A stretch of 54,813 nt of DNA from Paenibacillus lemnae (GCF_012933385.1 NZ_JABBPN010000024.1:1-54813); one strand, 5' to 3'. Counted from the first letter of the stretch, positions 8,579 through 17,702 are shown. Numbers and translations are program-made. Notes: generated from the sequence alone by a model not told the origin.

Positions 8579-9805
8579 ATGAAAAAGAAGCTGCTGCTTG
8601 TCGGTAACGGTATGGCTGGCGTGTATTGCATTGAACAGCTCATGAAGCTGAACGCTGACATGTATGAAATAACGATCATAGGCAGTGATCCTCATCCCCC
8701 TTATAATCGGATACGAATGACTTCTTCAAACCTCGGGAAGCTTTCAGAACAAGAAAAGGAATGGAATCCTTATTCGTCCTACACCTGGTATCAGGAGCAT
8801 GAAATCACACTATATGCAGGACACCAGGTAGTTCATATTGATTATGCTGCCAAAAAGGTGCAGACAGACAAAGGGGAGCATTTCGTCTACGATATTCTGA
8901 TTCTTGCAACAGGCTCGCTGCCGTTTATGCTGCCTATGCCTGGAGTAGATAAGGTTGGCGTGATCGGGTTTCGAGATATTCGAAATTTGAAAACGATGCT
9001 GGAAACCTCACCGATCTTCCGTAAAGCGGTGGTCATTGGCGGCGGCATGCTGGGTTTGGAAGCGGCAAAAGAACTGATGGATCTTAAGCTGGATGTTACT
9101 GTAGTCCATGAACATTCACACTTGATGAATCGGCAGCTCGATGCGGCCGCAGGTGATTTGCTGCAGAAAGACTTGGAGGAACAGGGCATTACTTTTCAAC
9201 TGAACAAAAAATGTGTATCGATTACCGGACGCAGAAGGGCTGAAGGAGTCCGATTTCATGACGGAGAAGAGCTCCAGGCTGATCTCGTGGTGATGGCTGT
9301 AGGAATCAAGCCGAATGTCGGCTTTGTCCGTAATAGTCCCTTGGCCGTACACCGGGGAATATTAATCAATGATTATATGGAAACCAGTATGCCTGATGTT
9401 TATGCTCTTGGAGAATGTGCAGAGCATCGAGGTACGACTTATGGGATGGAAGCCCCGCTGTTCGAACAGGGGATGCTGCTCGCCAGACGGCTGGCTGGAG
9501 TCGATTCTATTCCTTATACTGGATCGGTCACCTCGGCCAGAATCAATATATACGGGGTGGATATGTTTTCAGCAGGCGTCATCTCGGAAGCTCCAGGTAT
9601 ACGTGTCGTACAGAGACTGGATGAGAAGAACAGAGTTTATAAAAAGGTGCTCATTCAAGGCAGGCGCGTAATCGGAGCCGTACTGTACAAAGATATTGCA
9701 GATTCAACCCGCTTGTATCAATTGATTCTTACCGGAGAAGATATCGGGACTTGGGAAGATGATATGTTCTTCCGGGAATGTTATAATAGAATGAATCTGA
9801 TATAG
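8579..9805 (+). CDS. FAD/NAD(P)-dependent oxidoreductase, NasB/NirB N-terminal type
   Basis: A 408-residue pyridine-nucleotide-disulfide oxidoreductase. An FAD-binding GNGMAG motif lies near residues 9-14, a second dinucleotide motif IGGGMLGLEAA near 160, and the segments LATGSLPF and DVYALGECAEH are typical. The sequence resembles the N-terminal module of nitrite reductase large subunits and the electron-transfer subunit of assimilatory nitrate reductase, but it lacks the Fe-S/siroheme half (NirB is about 800 residues). It probably delivers NAD(P)H electrons to a partner encoded elsewhere. ATG 8579 follows GGGGAGG. The GlnR/TnrA box supports a role in nitrogen assimilation. Confidence 0.8.
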   Translation: MKKKLLLVGNGMAGVYCIEQLMKLNADMYEITIIGSDPHPPYNRIRMTSSNLGKLSEQEKEWNPYSSYTWYQEHEITLYAGHQVVHIDYAAKKVQTDKGEHFVYDILILATGSLPFMLPMPGVDKVGVIGFRDIRNLKTMLETSPIFRKAVVIGGGMLGLEAAKELMDLKLDVTVVHEHSHLMNRQLDAAAGDLLQKDLEEQGITFQLNKKCVSITGRRRAEGVRFHDGEELQADLVVMAVGIKPNVGFVRNSPLAVHRGILINDYMETSMPDVYALGECAEHRGTTYGMEAPLFEQGMLLARRLAGVDSIPYTGSVTSARINIYGVDMFSAGVISEAPGIRVVQRLDEKNRVYKKVLIQGRRVIGAVLYKDIADSTRLYQLILTGEDIGTWEDDMFFRECYNRMNLI

Positions 9806-9819
9806 AAAGCGGGAGCATC

Positions 9820-10539
9820 ATGGGTCGTAAATGGAATAATATCAAGGAAAAGAAAGCTTCTAAAGATGCAAACACAAGTAGAGTTTACGCTAAATTCGGC
9901 GTTGAGATTTATGTAGCTGCGAAGAAAGGCGAGCCGGATCCCGAATCCAACCGGGCATTAAAGGTCGTTCTGGAGCGTGCGAAAACGTTTAATGTGCCGA
10001 AAGCGATTATCGACCGTGCACTGGATAAAGCAAAAGGCAGTGCAGAAGAAACGTACAGTGAGCTTCGGTACGAAGGGTTCGGACCTAACGGAGCTATGGT
10101 GATCGTCGATACATTGACTAATAATGTGAATCGTACCGCCCCCGATGTTCGCTCTGCCTTTAACAAAAATGGCGGCAATATGGGTGTGAGTGGTTCTGTA
10201 GCGTACATGTTTGATGCAGCAGCTGTATTCGGTGTAACTGGCAAGAGTCTGGACGAGGTATTCGAACTGCTGATGGAAGCTGACGTGGAAGTGCGCGACA
10301 TTGTTGAAGAAGATGATGCAATCATTGTATATGCTGAGCCTGACCAATATCATGAAGTTCAGGAAGCGTTCAAGAATGTGGGGATTACAGACTTTACGGT
10401 CGCTGAACTGACCATGCTTCCACAGACGTATGTCAGTCTTCCTGAAGATTCCGTTGCTCAGTTCGAGAAGCTGATCGATGCGCTGGAAGACCTGGAAGAT
10501 GTGCAGCAGGTGTATCACAACGTAGAGTTCGAAGAGTAG
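9820..10539 (+). CDS. yeeI: YebC/PmpR family protein (YeeI/YebC2 type)
   Basis: A 239-residue protein with the family N-terminus MGRKWNNIKEKKASKD and the three-domain YebC/TACO1 layout throughout (for example GFGPNGAM and NKNGGNMG). The family was long annotated as transcriptional regulators. Recent work on B. subtilis YebC2 (YeeI) assigns it to relief of ribosome stalling at difficult sequences such as polyproline. The WNN variant of the N-terminus matches YeeI rather than YrbC. A GCGGGAG site precedes the ATG. The gene lies 14 bp after the oxidoreductase and may be cotranscribed with it. Confidence 0.88.
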   Translation: MGRKWNNIKEKKASKDANTSRVYAKFGVEIYVAAKKGEPDPESNRALKVVLERAKTFNVPKAIIDRALDKAKGSAEETYSELRYEGFGPNGAMVIVDTLTNNVNRTAPDVRSAFNKNGGNMGVSGSVAYMFDAAAVFGVTGKSLDEVFELLMEADVEVRDIVEEDDAIIVYAEPDQYHEVQEAFKNVGITDFTVAELTMLPQTYVSLPEDSVAQFEKLIDALEDLEDVQQVYHNVEFEE

Positions 10540-10551
10540 ACCAATGTTGTC

Positions 10552-10580
10552 TTGCGATACCGGCAGCAATTCAGTATGAT
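10552..10580 (+). promoter_or_regulatory. promoter of the ZTP riboswitch-purT transcript
   Basis: TTGCGA (10552-10557), a 17-bp spacer and TATGAT (10575-10580) place the start near 10587, just before the riboswitch aptamer. Confidence 0.6.
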
Positions 10581-10596
10581 AGGGTAGACAAGTTAA

Positions 10597-10706
10597 TGCT
10601 GTGGTGTGACTGGCGTAGCATGGGGAACCATGGTGGAGCACCGGAGCAGGAATCGGCCGTACGCCTGGGCAGAGGTAAGGAGTTTTTTTCTCCTTGCCTC
10701 TTTTTT
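10597..10706 (+). promoter_or_regulatory. ZTP (pfl) riboswitch with terminator
   Basis: The conserved pfl elements occur in order: GTGACTGGCG at 10605-10614, a CATGG/CCATG hairpin, GTGGAGCACCGGAGC, and the diagnostic CGCCTGGGCA near 10662-10671. An intrinsic terminator follows at once: GAGGTAAGGAG (10672-10682) pairs with CTCCTTGCCTC (10690-10700), then TTTTTT. ZTP/AICAR binding is known to disrupt such terminators when 10-formyl-tetrahydrofolate is short. The downstream gene is purT, whose enzyme uses formate instead of formyl-folate, so the logic fits. Confidence 0.9.
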
Positions 10707-10743
10707 ATATCTCATCTATTTCATACAAAGTGAGGGAATGTGT

Positions 10744-11919
10744 ATGCTGCATACTGCAAAAATGCTGCTATTGGGATCTGGAGAGCTGGGGAAAGAAGTT
10801 ATTATCGAAGCACAGCGGCTTGGGATTGAAACCATTGCGGTCGATCGTTATGAAGATGCTCCTGCCATGCAGGTGGCTCACCGGCATTATGTGATCGATA
10901 TGATGGATGCAGCAAAATTAAGGGAAGTCATTGAATCCGAAAAACCGGATCTGATTGTTCCGGAAATCGAAGCTTTGGCCACGGCGGAGCTTGAAAAGCT
11001 GGAATCGGAGGGTCATCGTGTCATCCCTACTGCTCGTGCTGCAAGGCTGACCATGGATCGGGAAGGCATTCGGCGCCTCGCATCCGAACAGCTGGGTCTG
11101 CCGACAGCGGGATACCGTTTTGCTGAAGATTATGAACAATTTAAAGCAGCTGTCCAGGAAACCGGATATCCTTGTGTCATTAAACCGCTGATGAGTTCAT
11201 CTGGTAAGGGACAAAGTGTATGCCGAAGCAAAGATGATATTGCCGGATGCTGGGAAACAGCGATGGCTGGCGGCCGGGTGAAGAACGGCAGGGTAATTAT
11301 CGAAGAGTTCATTTCTTTTCAATCAGAAATTACGCTGCTCACCGTTCGTTCGGTAAGCGGAACGAGTTTTTGTCCTCCAATCGGGCACATGCAGGAGAAT
11401 GGAGACTATATCGAATCCTGGCAGCCGCATTACATGAGTGAAGCCCAGCTGGAAGAAGCCAAATTTATAGCCAAAACCATTACTGATGAGCTTGGCGGAT
11501 ACGGGTTGTTCGGCGTTGAGCTGTTCCTGGCGGAAGATCGTGTTTATTTCAGCGAGGTGTCCCCACGGCCGCATGATACCGGACTCGTTACCCTTGTGAC
11601 ACAGCAGTTGTCAGAGTTTGCTCTTCATGTCCGGGCTATTCTTGGATATCCGATACCGGAGATTGAACTTCTTTCACCGGGTGCAAGCCGTCCCCTTAAG
11701 GCCGTACAGGAGATGGACCACTACCGAATCACGGGAGCAGAGGAGGCCCTTTCTCTGCCGCGCACACAGCTGAGAATTTTCCGCAAGCCTGTTACGAAAA
11801 CAGGAAGAAGAATGGCCGTTGCTTTATCCGCAGCTGAAACTGTAGAGCAAGCCAGAGCGACAGCCAGCAAGGCACTGCATGTGCTGAATGTGGAAATCGT
11901 CAACAGTCAAAATTCATAG
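10744..11919 (+). CDS. purT: formate-dependent phosphoribosylglycinamide formyltransferase
   Basis: A 391-residue ATP-grasp enzyme that formylates GAR to FGAR with formate and ATP, a folate-independent alternative to PurN in purine synthesis. The N-terminal GSGELGKEV motif, the ATP-grasp segment CVIKPLMSSSGKGQS and the ligand segment FSEVSPRPHDTGLVT are visible. The length is essentially that of E. coli PurT (392). ATG 10744 is preceded by GTGAGGG with a spacing of seven; the ATG at 10738 is too close and the start at 10606 would lie inside the riboswitch. Confidence 0.95.
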   Translation: MLHTAKMLLLGSGELGKEVIIEAQRLGIETIAVDRYEDAPAMQVAHRHYVIDMMDAAKLREVIESEKPDLIVPEIEALATAELEKLESEGHRVIPTARAARLTMDREGIRRLASEQLGLPTAGYRFAEDYEQFKAAVQETGYPCVIKPLMSSSGKGQSVCRSKDDIAGCWETAMAGGRVKNGRVIIEEFISFQSEITLLTVRSVSGTSFCPPIGHMQENGDYIESWQPHYMSEAQLEEAKFIAKTITDELGGYGLFGVELFLAEDRVYFSEVSPRPHDTGLVTLVTQQLSEFALHVRAILGYPIPEIELLSPGASRPLKAVQEMDHYRITGAEEALSLPRTQLRIFRKPVTKTGRRMAVALSAAETVEQARATASKALHVLNVEIVNSQNS

Positions 11920-11928
11920 GATGCAAAT

Positions 11929-11973
11929 AAAGAAGCGGTTCTTGGCAGATCGTCTGCCAAGAACCGCTTCTTT
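11929..11973. terminator. bidirectional terminator between purT and gerC
   Basis: A perfect 21-bp stem (AAAGAAGCGG... with its complement) with a 3-nt loop, flanked by A and T runs on either side, serves both convergent genes. Confidence 0.92.
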
Positions 11974-11982
11974 GCATTCTTA

Positions 11983-13113
11983 CTATATCAACACACCTGT
12001 GCTGATGATTTCGACATCTATCGTTGTATTGAACTGCAGTGTTCTGTATTCCTCATCCCAGTTTTTTGTCTGCCACAGCTTGTTGTGATAAGCAATTAAA
12101 TGTCTGCCGACACCAAATAGATCACAGTTGGATTGTTTTAATGTGCTGATGATGGAATCGGCTTCTTCCGTGAGCATTTCCGAAAGTCTTTTTTGAATAT
12201 CAGGCAGAATTTCAACTTTTAATTGCTGGTCACCTGTGAACTCTTCTATAACTGCATATGTCTTTAAATGGAGATCTACCGATACTTCTCCGTTACGATG
12301 AACATGAATTTTGAATTTTCGTTTCGGTTTCTTTTTAGCCAGGTTAAAACTGATATCTCCTTGGACTAGATATGGTTCAGTGATATGCAGTTTACGAGTC
12401 ATCCGGGCATTATCTCCCATCTCTCCACTCATGAGAACGAGCAGGGTCGATTGGTTTGTATCCAAGGTCCCCGTAAAATACTCATCATCAAATAAAGCGA
12501 CCCCCTTGGCAACCACTTCTTCATTTTCGATTCCTAAATAAGGCAGAACAAAGTCTTTGCCAGGATTTGTGGTAGCGAGAAAGACAGAATTGATCGTTTC
12601 GGGTGGATAAAAGATCCCCATTCGCTCGAGGCTTCGTATCTTTTGTTGAAGAAACTCTCCGATTTTGATCTCACCCACCAGTTTTTTAGAAATGATATCT
12701 GAAGCGAGCCCGTCTGCAACGACAAAACGGGGGTCTGCTGTCGGATTGGAAGGATCTCTGAAATTCACATCCAGAACGGTTTTTAAACCTTTTTTGGCCA
12801 GTTCTGTGCCGACCATTTGAACGCCAAACTTAATGAATCTCATATTTCCACGAATAATGTTTCTCATATTGGTGCTCGCATTTCGTGGAGTCAATCCTGT
12901 GCTGTGATGAATTTCGTTCTTGGGAGAGGATTGCTCACTCTCTGCCGGAACGATGATCTCAACCGTTTCAAGAATGTTCCCGTCTTCACTCAAGTCAAAT
13001 GCTACGCTGTATGCGAGATTGATATCCTTCAAATACTCGTGATCCCAACAGCCCGATACGGTAAACAGCATGACCATGAGCATACCCAGTTGTGCAAATT
13101 TTAGTTTGTTCAT
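11983..13113 (-). CDS. spore germination lipoprotein, Ger(x)C family
   Basis: A 376-residue lipoprotein with a signal peptide ending in VSGC (lipid-modified Cys22) followed by WDH, the usual start of GerAC/GerBC/GerKC proteins. The C-subunit is anchored on the outside of the inner spore membrane and is needed for germinant receptor function. It is the third gene of a minus-strand operon and starts two bases after gerB, so translation is probably coupled. Its end faces purT across a shared terminator. Confidence 0.93.
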   Translation of the reverse strand: MNKLKFAQLGMLMVMLFTVSGCWDHEYLKDINLAYSVAFDLSEDGNILETVEIIVPAESEQSSPKNEIHHSTGLTPRNASTNMRNIIRGNMRFIKFGVQMVGTELAKKGLKTVLDVNFRDPSNPTADPRFVVADGLASDIISKKLVGEIKIGEFLQQKIRSLERMGIFYPPETINSVFLATTNPGKDFVLPYLGIENEEVVAKGVALFDDEYFTGTLDTNQSTLLVLMSGEMGDNARMTRKLHITEPYLVQGDISFNLAKKKPKRKFKIHVHRNGEVSVDLHLKTYAVIEEFTGDQQLKVEILPDIQKRLSEMLTEEADSIISTLKQSNCDLFGVGRHLIAYHNKLWQTKNWDEEYRTLQFNTTIDVEIISTGVLI

Positions 13114-13115
13114 GC

Positions 13116-14207
13116 TTACCGTCCTTCTTTCTTCTTTAAGCTGATGAGTGAAATCAACAACAAGACGAGTGGTATCAATGCGATAAATACATAGGCCATA
13201 TACTCGGCTATCTTATCCAGTTTTTCCATGGCTGATGGAGTAACGGGCACGAATGCAATGGCAAAAGATATGGTGACGGATAACGCGGAAAAGAGGTGGT
13301 GATTGCTTTTTTTAAAGATATCACTGAAACCCAAGGCCGCGCTGTAAACATAACTGACTAGCGAACATATTGTTGTGATCGACCAGATGGGCACAAACAC
13401 AATGTCAGCACGGTCGAATATGTAAAAATTCATAGATTTCATCAAGTAGATCACAGGTTCTGGCATCAGTTTAAGCTGATCATGGCTGAATGCCAGGAGA
13501 CAGACTTCGACGACAAATAAATAAAAAAAGGTTGTAAAGCTGTTTGCTGCCGTCATGGACCATAGTATTTGTTTATTGTCAGCTTTGATAAAGGGATACA
13601 CAACCAATAATATTTCGAATCCGTATATGGCGAGGGTCACATCTTTAGCCCCTGTAAATATTTTAAAGTATCCCTGTTCTAACAATGGCAGCATATTCTC
13701 GATGTGTGCTTCATTTAAACCATATCCGACGAACAGCACAAGCGGTATAAATAACAGACAGGCGAGCGTATCAAATCGAGCCAGTACGCTTAGTTTTTCT
13801 CTAGCTAAAAAATAAGCGAGATATGAAAAGAGGGCGAGCAGTACCCATTTTGGGGTAGAGACAAGCAGCCAACGATGAATGATATCCGTTGCACTGATCA
13901 TGATATTGGCCCCAAGCAGAATGAAATGTGCCGCGTAACTTACAATAAGAATCCTGCCGAAAATCGGACCTGCCATGCCGAGCAGAATCTGATACAGATT
14001 TTTGCCGGGATATTTTTTTAACAGCAGCCACATCATTAGGATCAGCGCTTGGGTGATTAGCCCGGCAATGATGATGGAGATCCCTGAGCCCCCTCTAGCA
14101 ATCTCATTCACTTTGTGCGGGATTTTTAACACACTGACACCGATTTGGGTCTGAATGACTAAGAAGAAGAGCTGTCTGGCTGTTATTGTTTTTTCCATCT
14201 TGGCCAT
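13116..14207 (-). CDS. spore germination permease, GerB family
   Basis: A 363-residue integral membrane protein of the amino-acid/polyamine/organocation superfamily, with about ten hydrophobic segments. The N-terminal segment TARQLFFLVIQTQIGVSVL is typical of GerAB-like subunits, which bind the germinant within the inner spore membrane. AAAGGGTGA lies before ATG 14207. The gene sits between gerA (38 bp upstream) and gerC (2 bp downstream), the normal A-B-C order of a complete receptor. Which nutrient it senses cannot be inferred. Confidence 0.93.
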   Translation of the reverse strand: MAKMEKTITARQLFFLVIQTQIGVSVLKIPHKVNEIARGGSGISIIIAGLITQALILMMWLLLKKYPGKNLYQILLGMAGPIFGRILIVSYAAHFILLGANIMISATDIIHRWLLVSTPKWVLLALFSYLAYFLAREKLSVLARFDTLACLLFIPLVLFVGYGLNEAHIENMLPLLEQGYFKIFTGAKDVTLAIYGFEILLVVYPFIKADNKQILWSMTAANSFTTFFYLFVVEVCLLAFSHDQLKLMPEPVIYLMKSMNFYIFDRADIVFVPIWSITTICSLVSYVYSAALGFSDIFKKSNHHLFSALSVTISFAIAFVPVTPSAMEKLDKIAEYMAYVFIALIPLVLLLISLISLKKKEGR

Positions 14208-14245
14208 GATGCGTCACCCTTTACTGCTGTAATTACCTCGTTTCG

Positions 14246-15673
14246 TTATTCACGCCTGGTATTGGATCTCTTTGTTTTTTGCCGGAGTGTCCACACAGGA
14301 AAACGCACAAAAGTATCTTTCCATCCTTTTAACGTTAGGGGTGCAAGTGGTTCAAAGTATGGTTTTCCGTACGATTCCAGCTTGCACAAATGCATGAACA
14401 GAATGGCAAGGCCGAATGATATGCCCAAAAAACCGAATAAGGAAGCCGCAATCATCAATGGAAAGCGCAGAAGACGCACAGCGGATCCCATTTCATATGA
14501 TGGAATCAGAAAAGATGAGATGGCGGTTAGTGCTACGACGATAATCATCGGATAGGATACCAGTCCCGCCTTGACAATGGCATCTCCAATTACCAAACCG
14601 CCAACGATTCCTATCGTCTGACCAACCCTGCTCGGAAGGCGAAGGCCTGCTTCACGCAGGAGTTCGAAAATGAGTTCCAGCAGCAAAGCTTCTATTAATG
14701 GGGGAAATGGAACTCGGGTTAATGAGCCTTGTACCGTGAAAAATAGTTTAAGCGGCAGAATGCTGGAATGAAATGACACAGTAGCGATATATATAGCCGG
14801 CAGCTGAAATGCCAGAATAAAACTGAGCATTCTGGTAAGCCGTGTAAAGGATGCAACCATCCAGCGGTTATTATAGTCATCAGGTGTTTTGTAAAAAGCA
14901 AAAAAACTGACGGGCAGGATTAAAGCGGTCGGATCTCCGTCCAGCATAATGGCAACATGTCCATTCATGAGATAGGCGTTGGTGTGATCCGGGCGTTCTG
15001 TCATCAAATGCTGCGGAAAAAGAGAATATGGATTGTCCTCAATCATTTCCTGAACGAATCCGGTAAACATGATATGGTCCAGCGTAATGCGCTGAATTCG
15101 TGAAATGACCTTTCGAACAACCTCTTCTTCTGCCTGGTTATGCATGTAAATGACTGCGGCTTTTCGAGTTGTGGTCTTGCCAAGTTCATAATATCGAACG
15201 GTTAGTTCCGGCGAATTGACCTGCTTCCGGATGAGATGCAGATTGACACTCAGGCTCTCAATGAAGCCGTTATGTGTTCCGCGGATGATGCTCTCATTCT
15301 CAGGCTCAGTAATGCTCCGCTCGTAATGGGACGGAGTTTCAAGTAGATAGAACCGGCGTATACCGTCTTCAAAGTACAGCGTATACCCGTTTAACAAAGA
15401 TTTGATGCCCTGCTGCAGGTCGATACTCTCCTTGGCCTGGATCGTTGTAAACAAGGTGCTTAGCTCGGTTGGATTACTCTGAGATAAAGGATCGAGTACG
15501 TGCTTCTCCAACTGACTGGCATCGGTGAGCGATTCGATATAGACCAGTACGCCAGCATTCCCATCACGGGTGATCTCACGGACGAGCAGATCGTCTGAAT
15601 GCTGAAGAGCTTGCTGGAGAAAGGATACGTTCTGCTTGTTGGTATCAAACATTTCTTGACTGGATGCATTCAC
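14246..15673 (-). CDS. spore germination protein, GerA family
   Basis: A protein of about 475 residues with a large soluble N-terminal region and a C-terminal membrane region with about five hydrophobic segments, as in GerAA/GerKA (about 480 residues). Landmarks are YMHNQAEEEVV, ILDGDPTALI-like MLDGDPTALILPV and PFPPLIEALLLELIFE. I place the start at GTG 15673 (MNASSQEMF), preceded by AGGTGATACAG; the ATG at 15652 has no ribosome site, and the far upstream ATG at 15847 lies inside the hairpin that ends the P450 gene. It is the first gene of the gerA-gerB-gerC operon, which should be expressed in the forespore. Confidence 0.9.
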   Translation of the reverse strand: MNASSQEMFDTNKQNVSFLQQALQHSDDLLVREITRDGNAGVLVYIESLTDASQLEKHVLDPLSQSNPTELSTLFTTIQAKESIDLQQGIKSLLNGYTLYFEDGIRRFYLLETPSHYERSITEPENESIIRGTHNGFIESLSVNLHLIRKQVNSPELTVRYYELGKTTTRKAAVIYMHNQAEEEVVRKVISRIQRITLDHIMFTGFVQEMIEDNPYSLFPQHLMTERPDHTNAYLMNGHVAIMLDGDPTALILPVSFFAFYKTPDDYNNRWMVASFTRLTRMLSFILAFQLPAIYIATVSFHSSILPLKLFFTVQGSLTRVPFPPLIEALLLELIFELLREAGLRLPSRVGQTIGIVGGLVIGDAIVKAGLVSYPMIIVVALTAISSFLIPSYEMGSAVRLLRFPLMIAASLFGFLGISFGLAILFMHLCKLESYGKPYFEPLAPLTLKGWKDTFVRFPVWTLRQKTKRSNTRRE

Positions 15674-15809
15674 CTGTATCACCTGCTTTCGCCAGGTTGT
15701 TCTTAGTAGTAAGGTCTCCAAACTTATGCAGATTATTCCGGTATGTGGCATGACGCTTAACCATCGCCTATGTGGCCCAATGTATGTGGTTTTCCACATA
15801 CCACAGTAC

Positions 15810-15861
15810 AACACAAACAGGCGGTGATGGGATGATATCCCATACACCGCCTGTTTGTGTT
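15810..15861 (-). terminator. hairpin between the P450 gene and the ger operon
   Basis: AACACAAACAGGCGGT (15810-15825) pairs perfectly with ACCGCCTGTTTGTGTT (15846-15861), with an inner GATGGGA/TCCCAT pairing. It lies 27 bp after the P450 stop on the minus strand. The T-run is weak, so it may be a terminator or an RNA-protecting hairpin. Confidence 0.65.
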
Positions 15862-15887
15862 ATTAACGAATCTTGCTGGGTGTAACT

Positions 15888-17081
15888 TTACTTAATGGAC
15901 AAAGGTACTTCCTCCACACCCCGGACAATCATGCCGGGTCTCCACTTCAATTCACTCCATTCCCCTCGAAGTTTTAGATTTGGATAACGCTGAAGCAGTG
16001 ATAGAATGGCGATCTCACCCTCCAATCGAGCCAGTGGAGCACCAAGACAATGATGGATGCCTTGACCGAAAGCGAGGTGAGGGCTTTTTTCTCTCGTTAT
16101 GTCAAAAAGATCGGGATCTTTAAACTGGCTTTCATCACGATTGGCGGAGTTCAGGGCCACCACGACGAGTTCACCTTTGTGAATGGTTTGACCGTTTAGT
16201 TCAATGTCTTCGCTTGCCCAGCGTGAGGTGCTGAACTCGACCGGTCCGTTATAACGGAGCATTTCCTCAATAGTATTGTGAATTAGAGACGGATTCTCCA
16301 TAAGCAGAGAAAGCTGATCACGGTGACTCAGCAGAGCGAGCAGGCCATTGCCGATCAGGTTCACGGTGGTTTCATGCCCTGCAATGATCATGAGCGTTAC
16401 TACACCGTATAGTTCCTGTTCACTCAGCCGGTCGCCTTGTTCCTCGGACTGAACCAGCTGACTGATCATGTCATCACCCGGGTGTTCCCGAACGTTGGCA
16501 AACCATTCTTTTAAATACTGAATGAACTCCTGCATATGCTGTCCCACACTGGCATCGCTCTCCTGATTGGAGGCACCAATGATGGAGTTGGACCAGATGC
16601 GGAACTTATCCCGGTCCTCTAAGGGCACGCCCAGCATTTCGCTTATGACAATAATCGGAAGCGGGAAAGCATAATCATCAATCAAATTCATTTCTTCTCT
16701 GCCTGAAGTCTGGTCCAGCAGCTCATCGGCAATGGCTTGAATGCGACTTCGCATGCCGGCAATCTTATGGGGTGTGAAGCTTTTTTGAACCAGACCGCGA
16801 AGTCTTTTATGATCAGGAGGATCCGAGAACAGCATATTGCTTGTAAATACACTTCCGGTATCGCTGCCATAAACCTTTTTCATATCTTTGATGAAGACAG
16901 GGTTTTTCAGAACGGTTAATCCGTCCTCATAGCGGGTAACCAGCCAGCCGTTCTGACCATCTGGGAAACGCAGTTTCACCACAGGTTCGGATTCCCTTAA
17001 TGATGTATAAGCAGGATAGGGATTTTCGGTAAATGGCTTTGAGAATAAGGTGTTCTTAGCAGCTTCTTCAGAATTATGCAT
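15888..17081 (-). CDS. cytochrome P450 (CYP107-like)
   Basis: A 397-residue soluble bacterial P450. The I-helix oxygen-binding motif AGHETT, the K-helix ExxR (EEMLR) and the heme loop FGQGIHHCLGAPLARLE, with the Cys thiolate ligand, are all intact. The length is usual for class I bacterial enzymes, which receive electrons from a separate ferredoxin or flavodoxin; no redox partner lies nearby. Similar enzymes hydroxylate fatty acids, polyketides or terpenes; the substrate is unknown. GAGAGGAG precedes the ATG. A palindrome in the divergent upstream region is a possible operator. Confidence 0.93.
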   Translation of the reverse strand: MHNSEEAAKNTLFSKPFTENPYPAYTSLRESEPVVKLRFPDGQNGWLVTRYEDGLTVLKNPVFIKDMKKVYGSDTGSVFTSNMLFSDPPDHKRLRGLVQKSFTPHKIAGMRSRIQAIADELLDQTSGREEMNLIDDYAFPLPIIVISEMLGVPLEDRDKFRIWSNSIIGASNQESDASVGQHMQEFIQYLKEWFANVREHPGDDMISQLVQSEEQGDRLSEQELYGVVTLMIIAGHETTVNLIGNGLLALLSHRDQLSLLMENPSLIHNTIEEMLRYNGPVEFSTSRWASEDIELNGQTIHKGELVVVALNSANRDESQFKDPDLFDITREKSPHLAFGQGIHHCLGAPLARLEGEIAILSLLQRYPNLKLRGEWSELKWRPGMIVRGVEEVPLSIK

Positions 17082-17137
17082 GATGTACTCCTCTCTTGAA
17101 ACTGATTGAGTATCTCCTCCATTATAAAAGATGGAAG

Positions 17138-17159
17138 TTAGTAAACCAAATTTTACTAA
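17138..17159. promoter_or_regulatory. palindromic candidate operator
   Basis: TTAGTAAA and TTTACTAA form a perfect 8-bp inverted repeat with a 6-bp centre. It lies between the divergent P450 and membrane-protein genes, the usual place for a TetR- or MarR-type repressor. No such regulator is adjacent, so the assignment is inference. Confidence 0.4.
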
Positions 17160-17237
17160 ATCTTTGTGATGTATTTCACATTATAGTCTTCATTTGTGAT
17201 ATAGTATTTGTATCCAATGAGAGAGAGGATGATCTGT

Positions 17238-17702
17238 ATGATCCAAGCCAAAGCGTTCCGGTGGAGTCATCCGGCTTCAAAGTGGTTGTCGGCTTTCGTC
17301 TCACCTCTGGCCATGTCATTGTTTATGACGATTCAGAATGTTGTTACCGTGCATGACCGGATGCCGAACACGTATTATTATTCTTTTGGTTATTCGTTTG
17401 TTATCGGCTTTCTGATCATTCTGACGGTTTCTTTATTCCTCATCCTGCCTTTATCATTTCTTGCGGACGGAATCGTTCAATGGATTATTAATCAAATTAG
17501 AAATTTCGGGATATGGACAGGGGTTATCACTTCAATGCTGATCTATATTTTGGTTTGTGGGATTGGTGGTCAGCTTGTCGGAATGACGTTCCGCAGCCTG
17601 TATCTTTTTCCTCAAGCGGCCTTGGCGGCTCTGATCTTCTGGCTCTTTCAGACCGGATTCTCGGTAGTGATCTACTTGCAGCGCAAAGAATACAAACTTT
17701 AA
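17238..17702 (+). CDS. small membrane protein of unknown function
   Basis: A 154-residue protein with three or four hydrophobic segments at roughly residues 18-35, 52-75, 90-110 and 122-140, separated by short loops. I recognise no family. ATG 17238 is chosen because GAGAGAGGA lies nine bases upstream; the longer frame from 17208 adds ten residues that overlap that site. The gene is divergent from the P450 gene and precedes the LRR gene by 60 bp. Confidence 0.65.
   Translation: MIQAKAFRWSHPASKWLSAFVSPLAMSLFMTIQNVVTVHDRMPNTYYYSFGYSFVIGFLIILTVSLFLILPLSFLADGIVQWIINQIRNFGIWTGVITSMLIYILVCGIGGQLVGMTFRSLYLFPQAALAALIFWLFQTGFSVVIYLQRKEYKL

Noticed and set aside
15674..15847. Longer N-terminus for the GerA protein
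   Set aside because: The upstream ATG lies inside the hairpin after the P450 gene, and the extra 58 residues are not typical of GerA proteins; the shorter form has the normal length.
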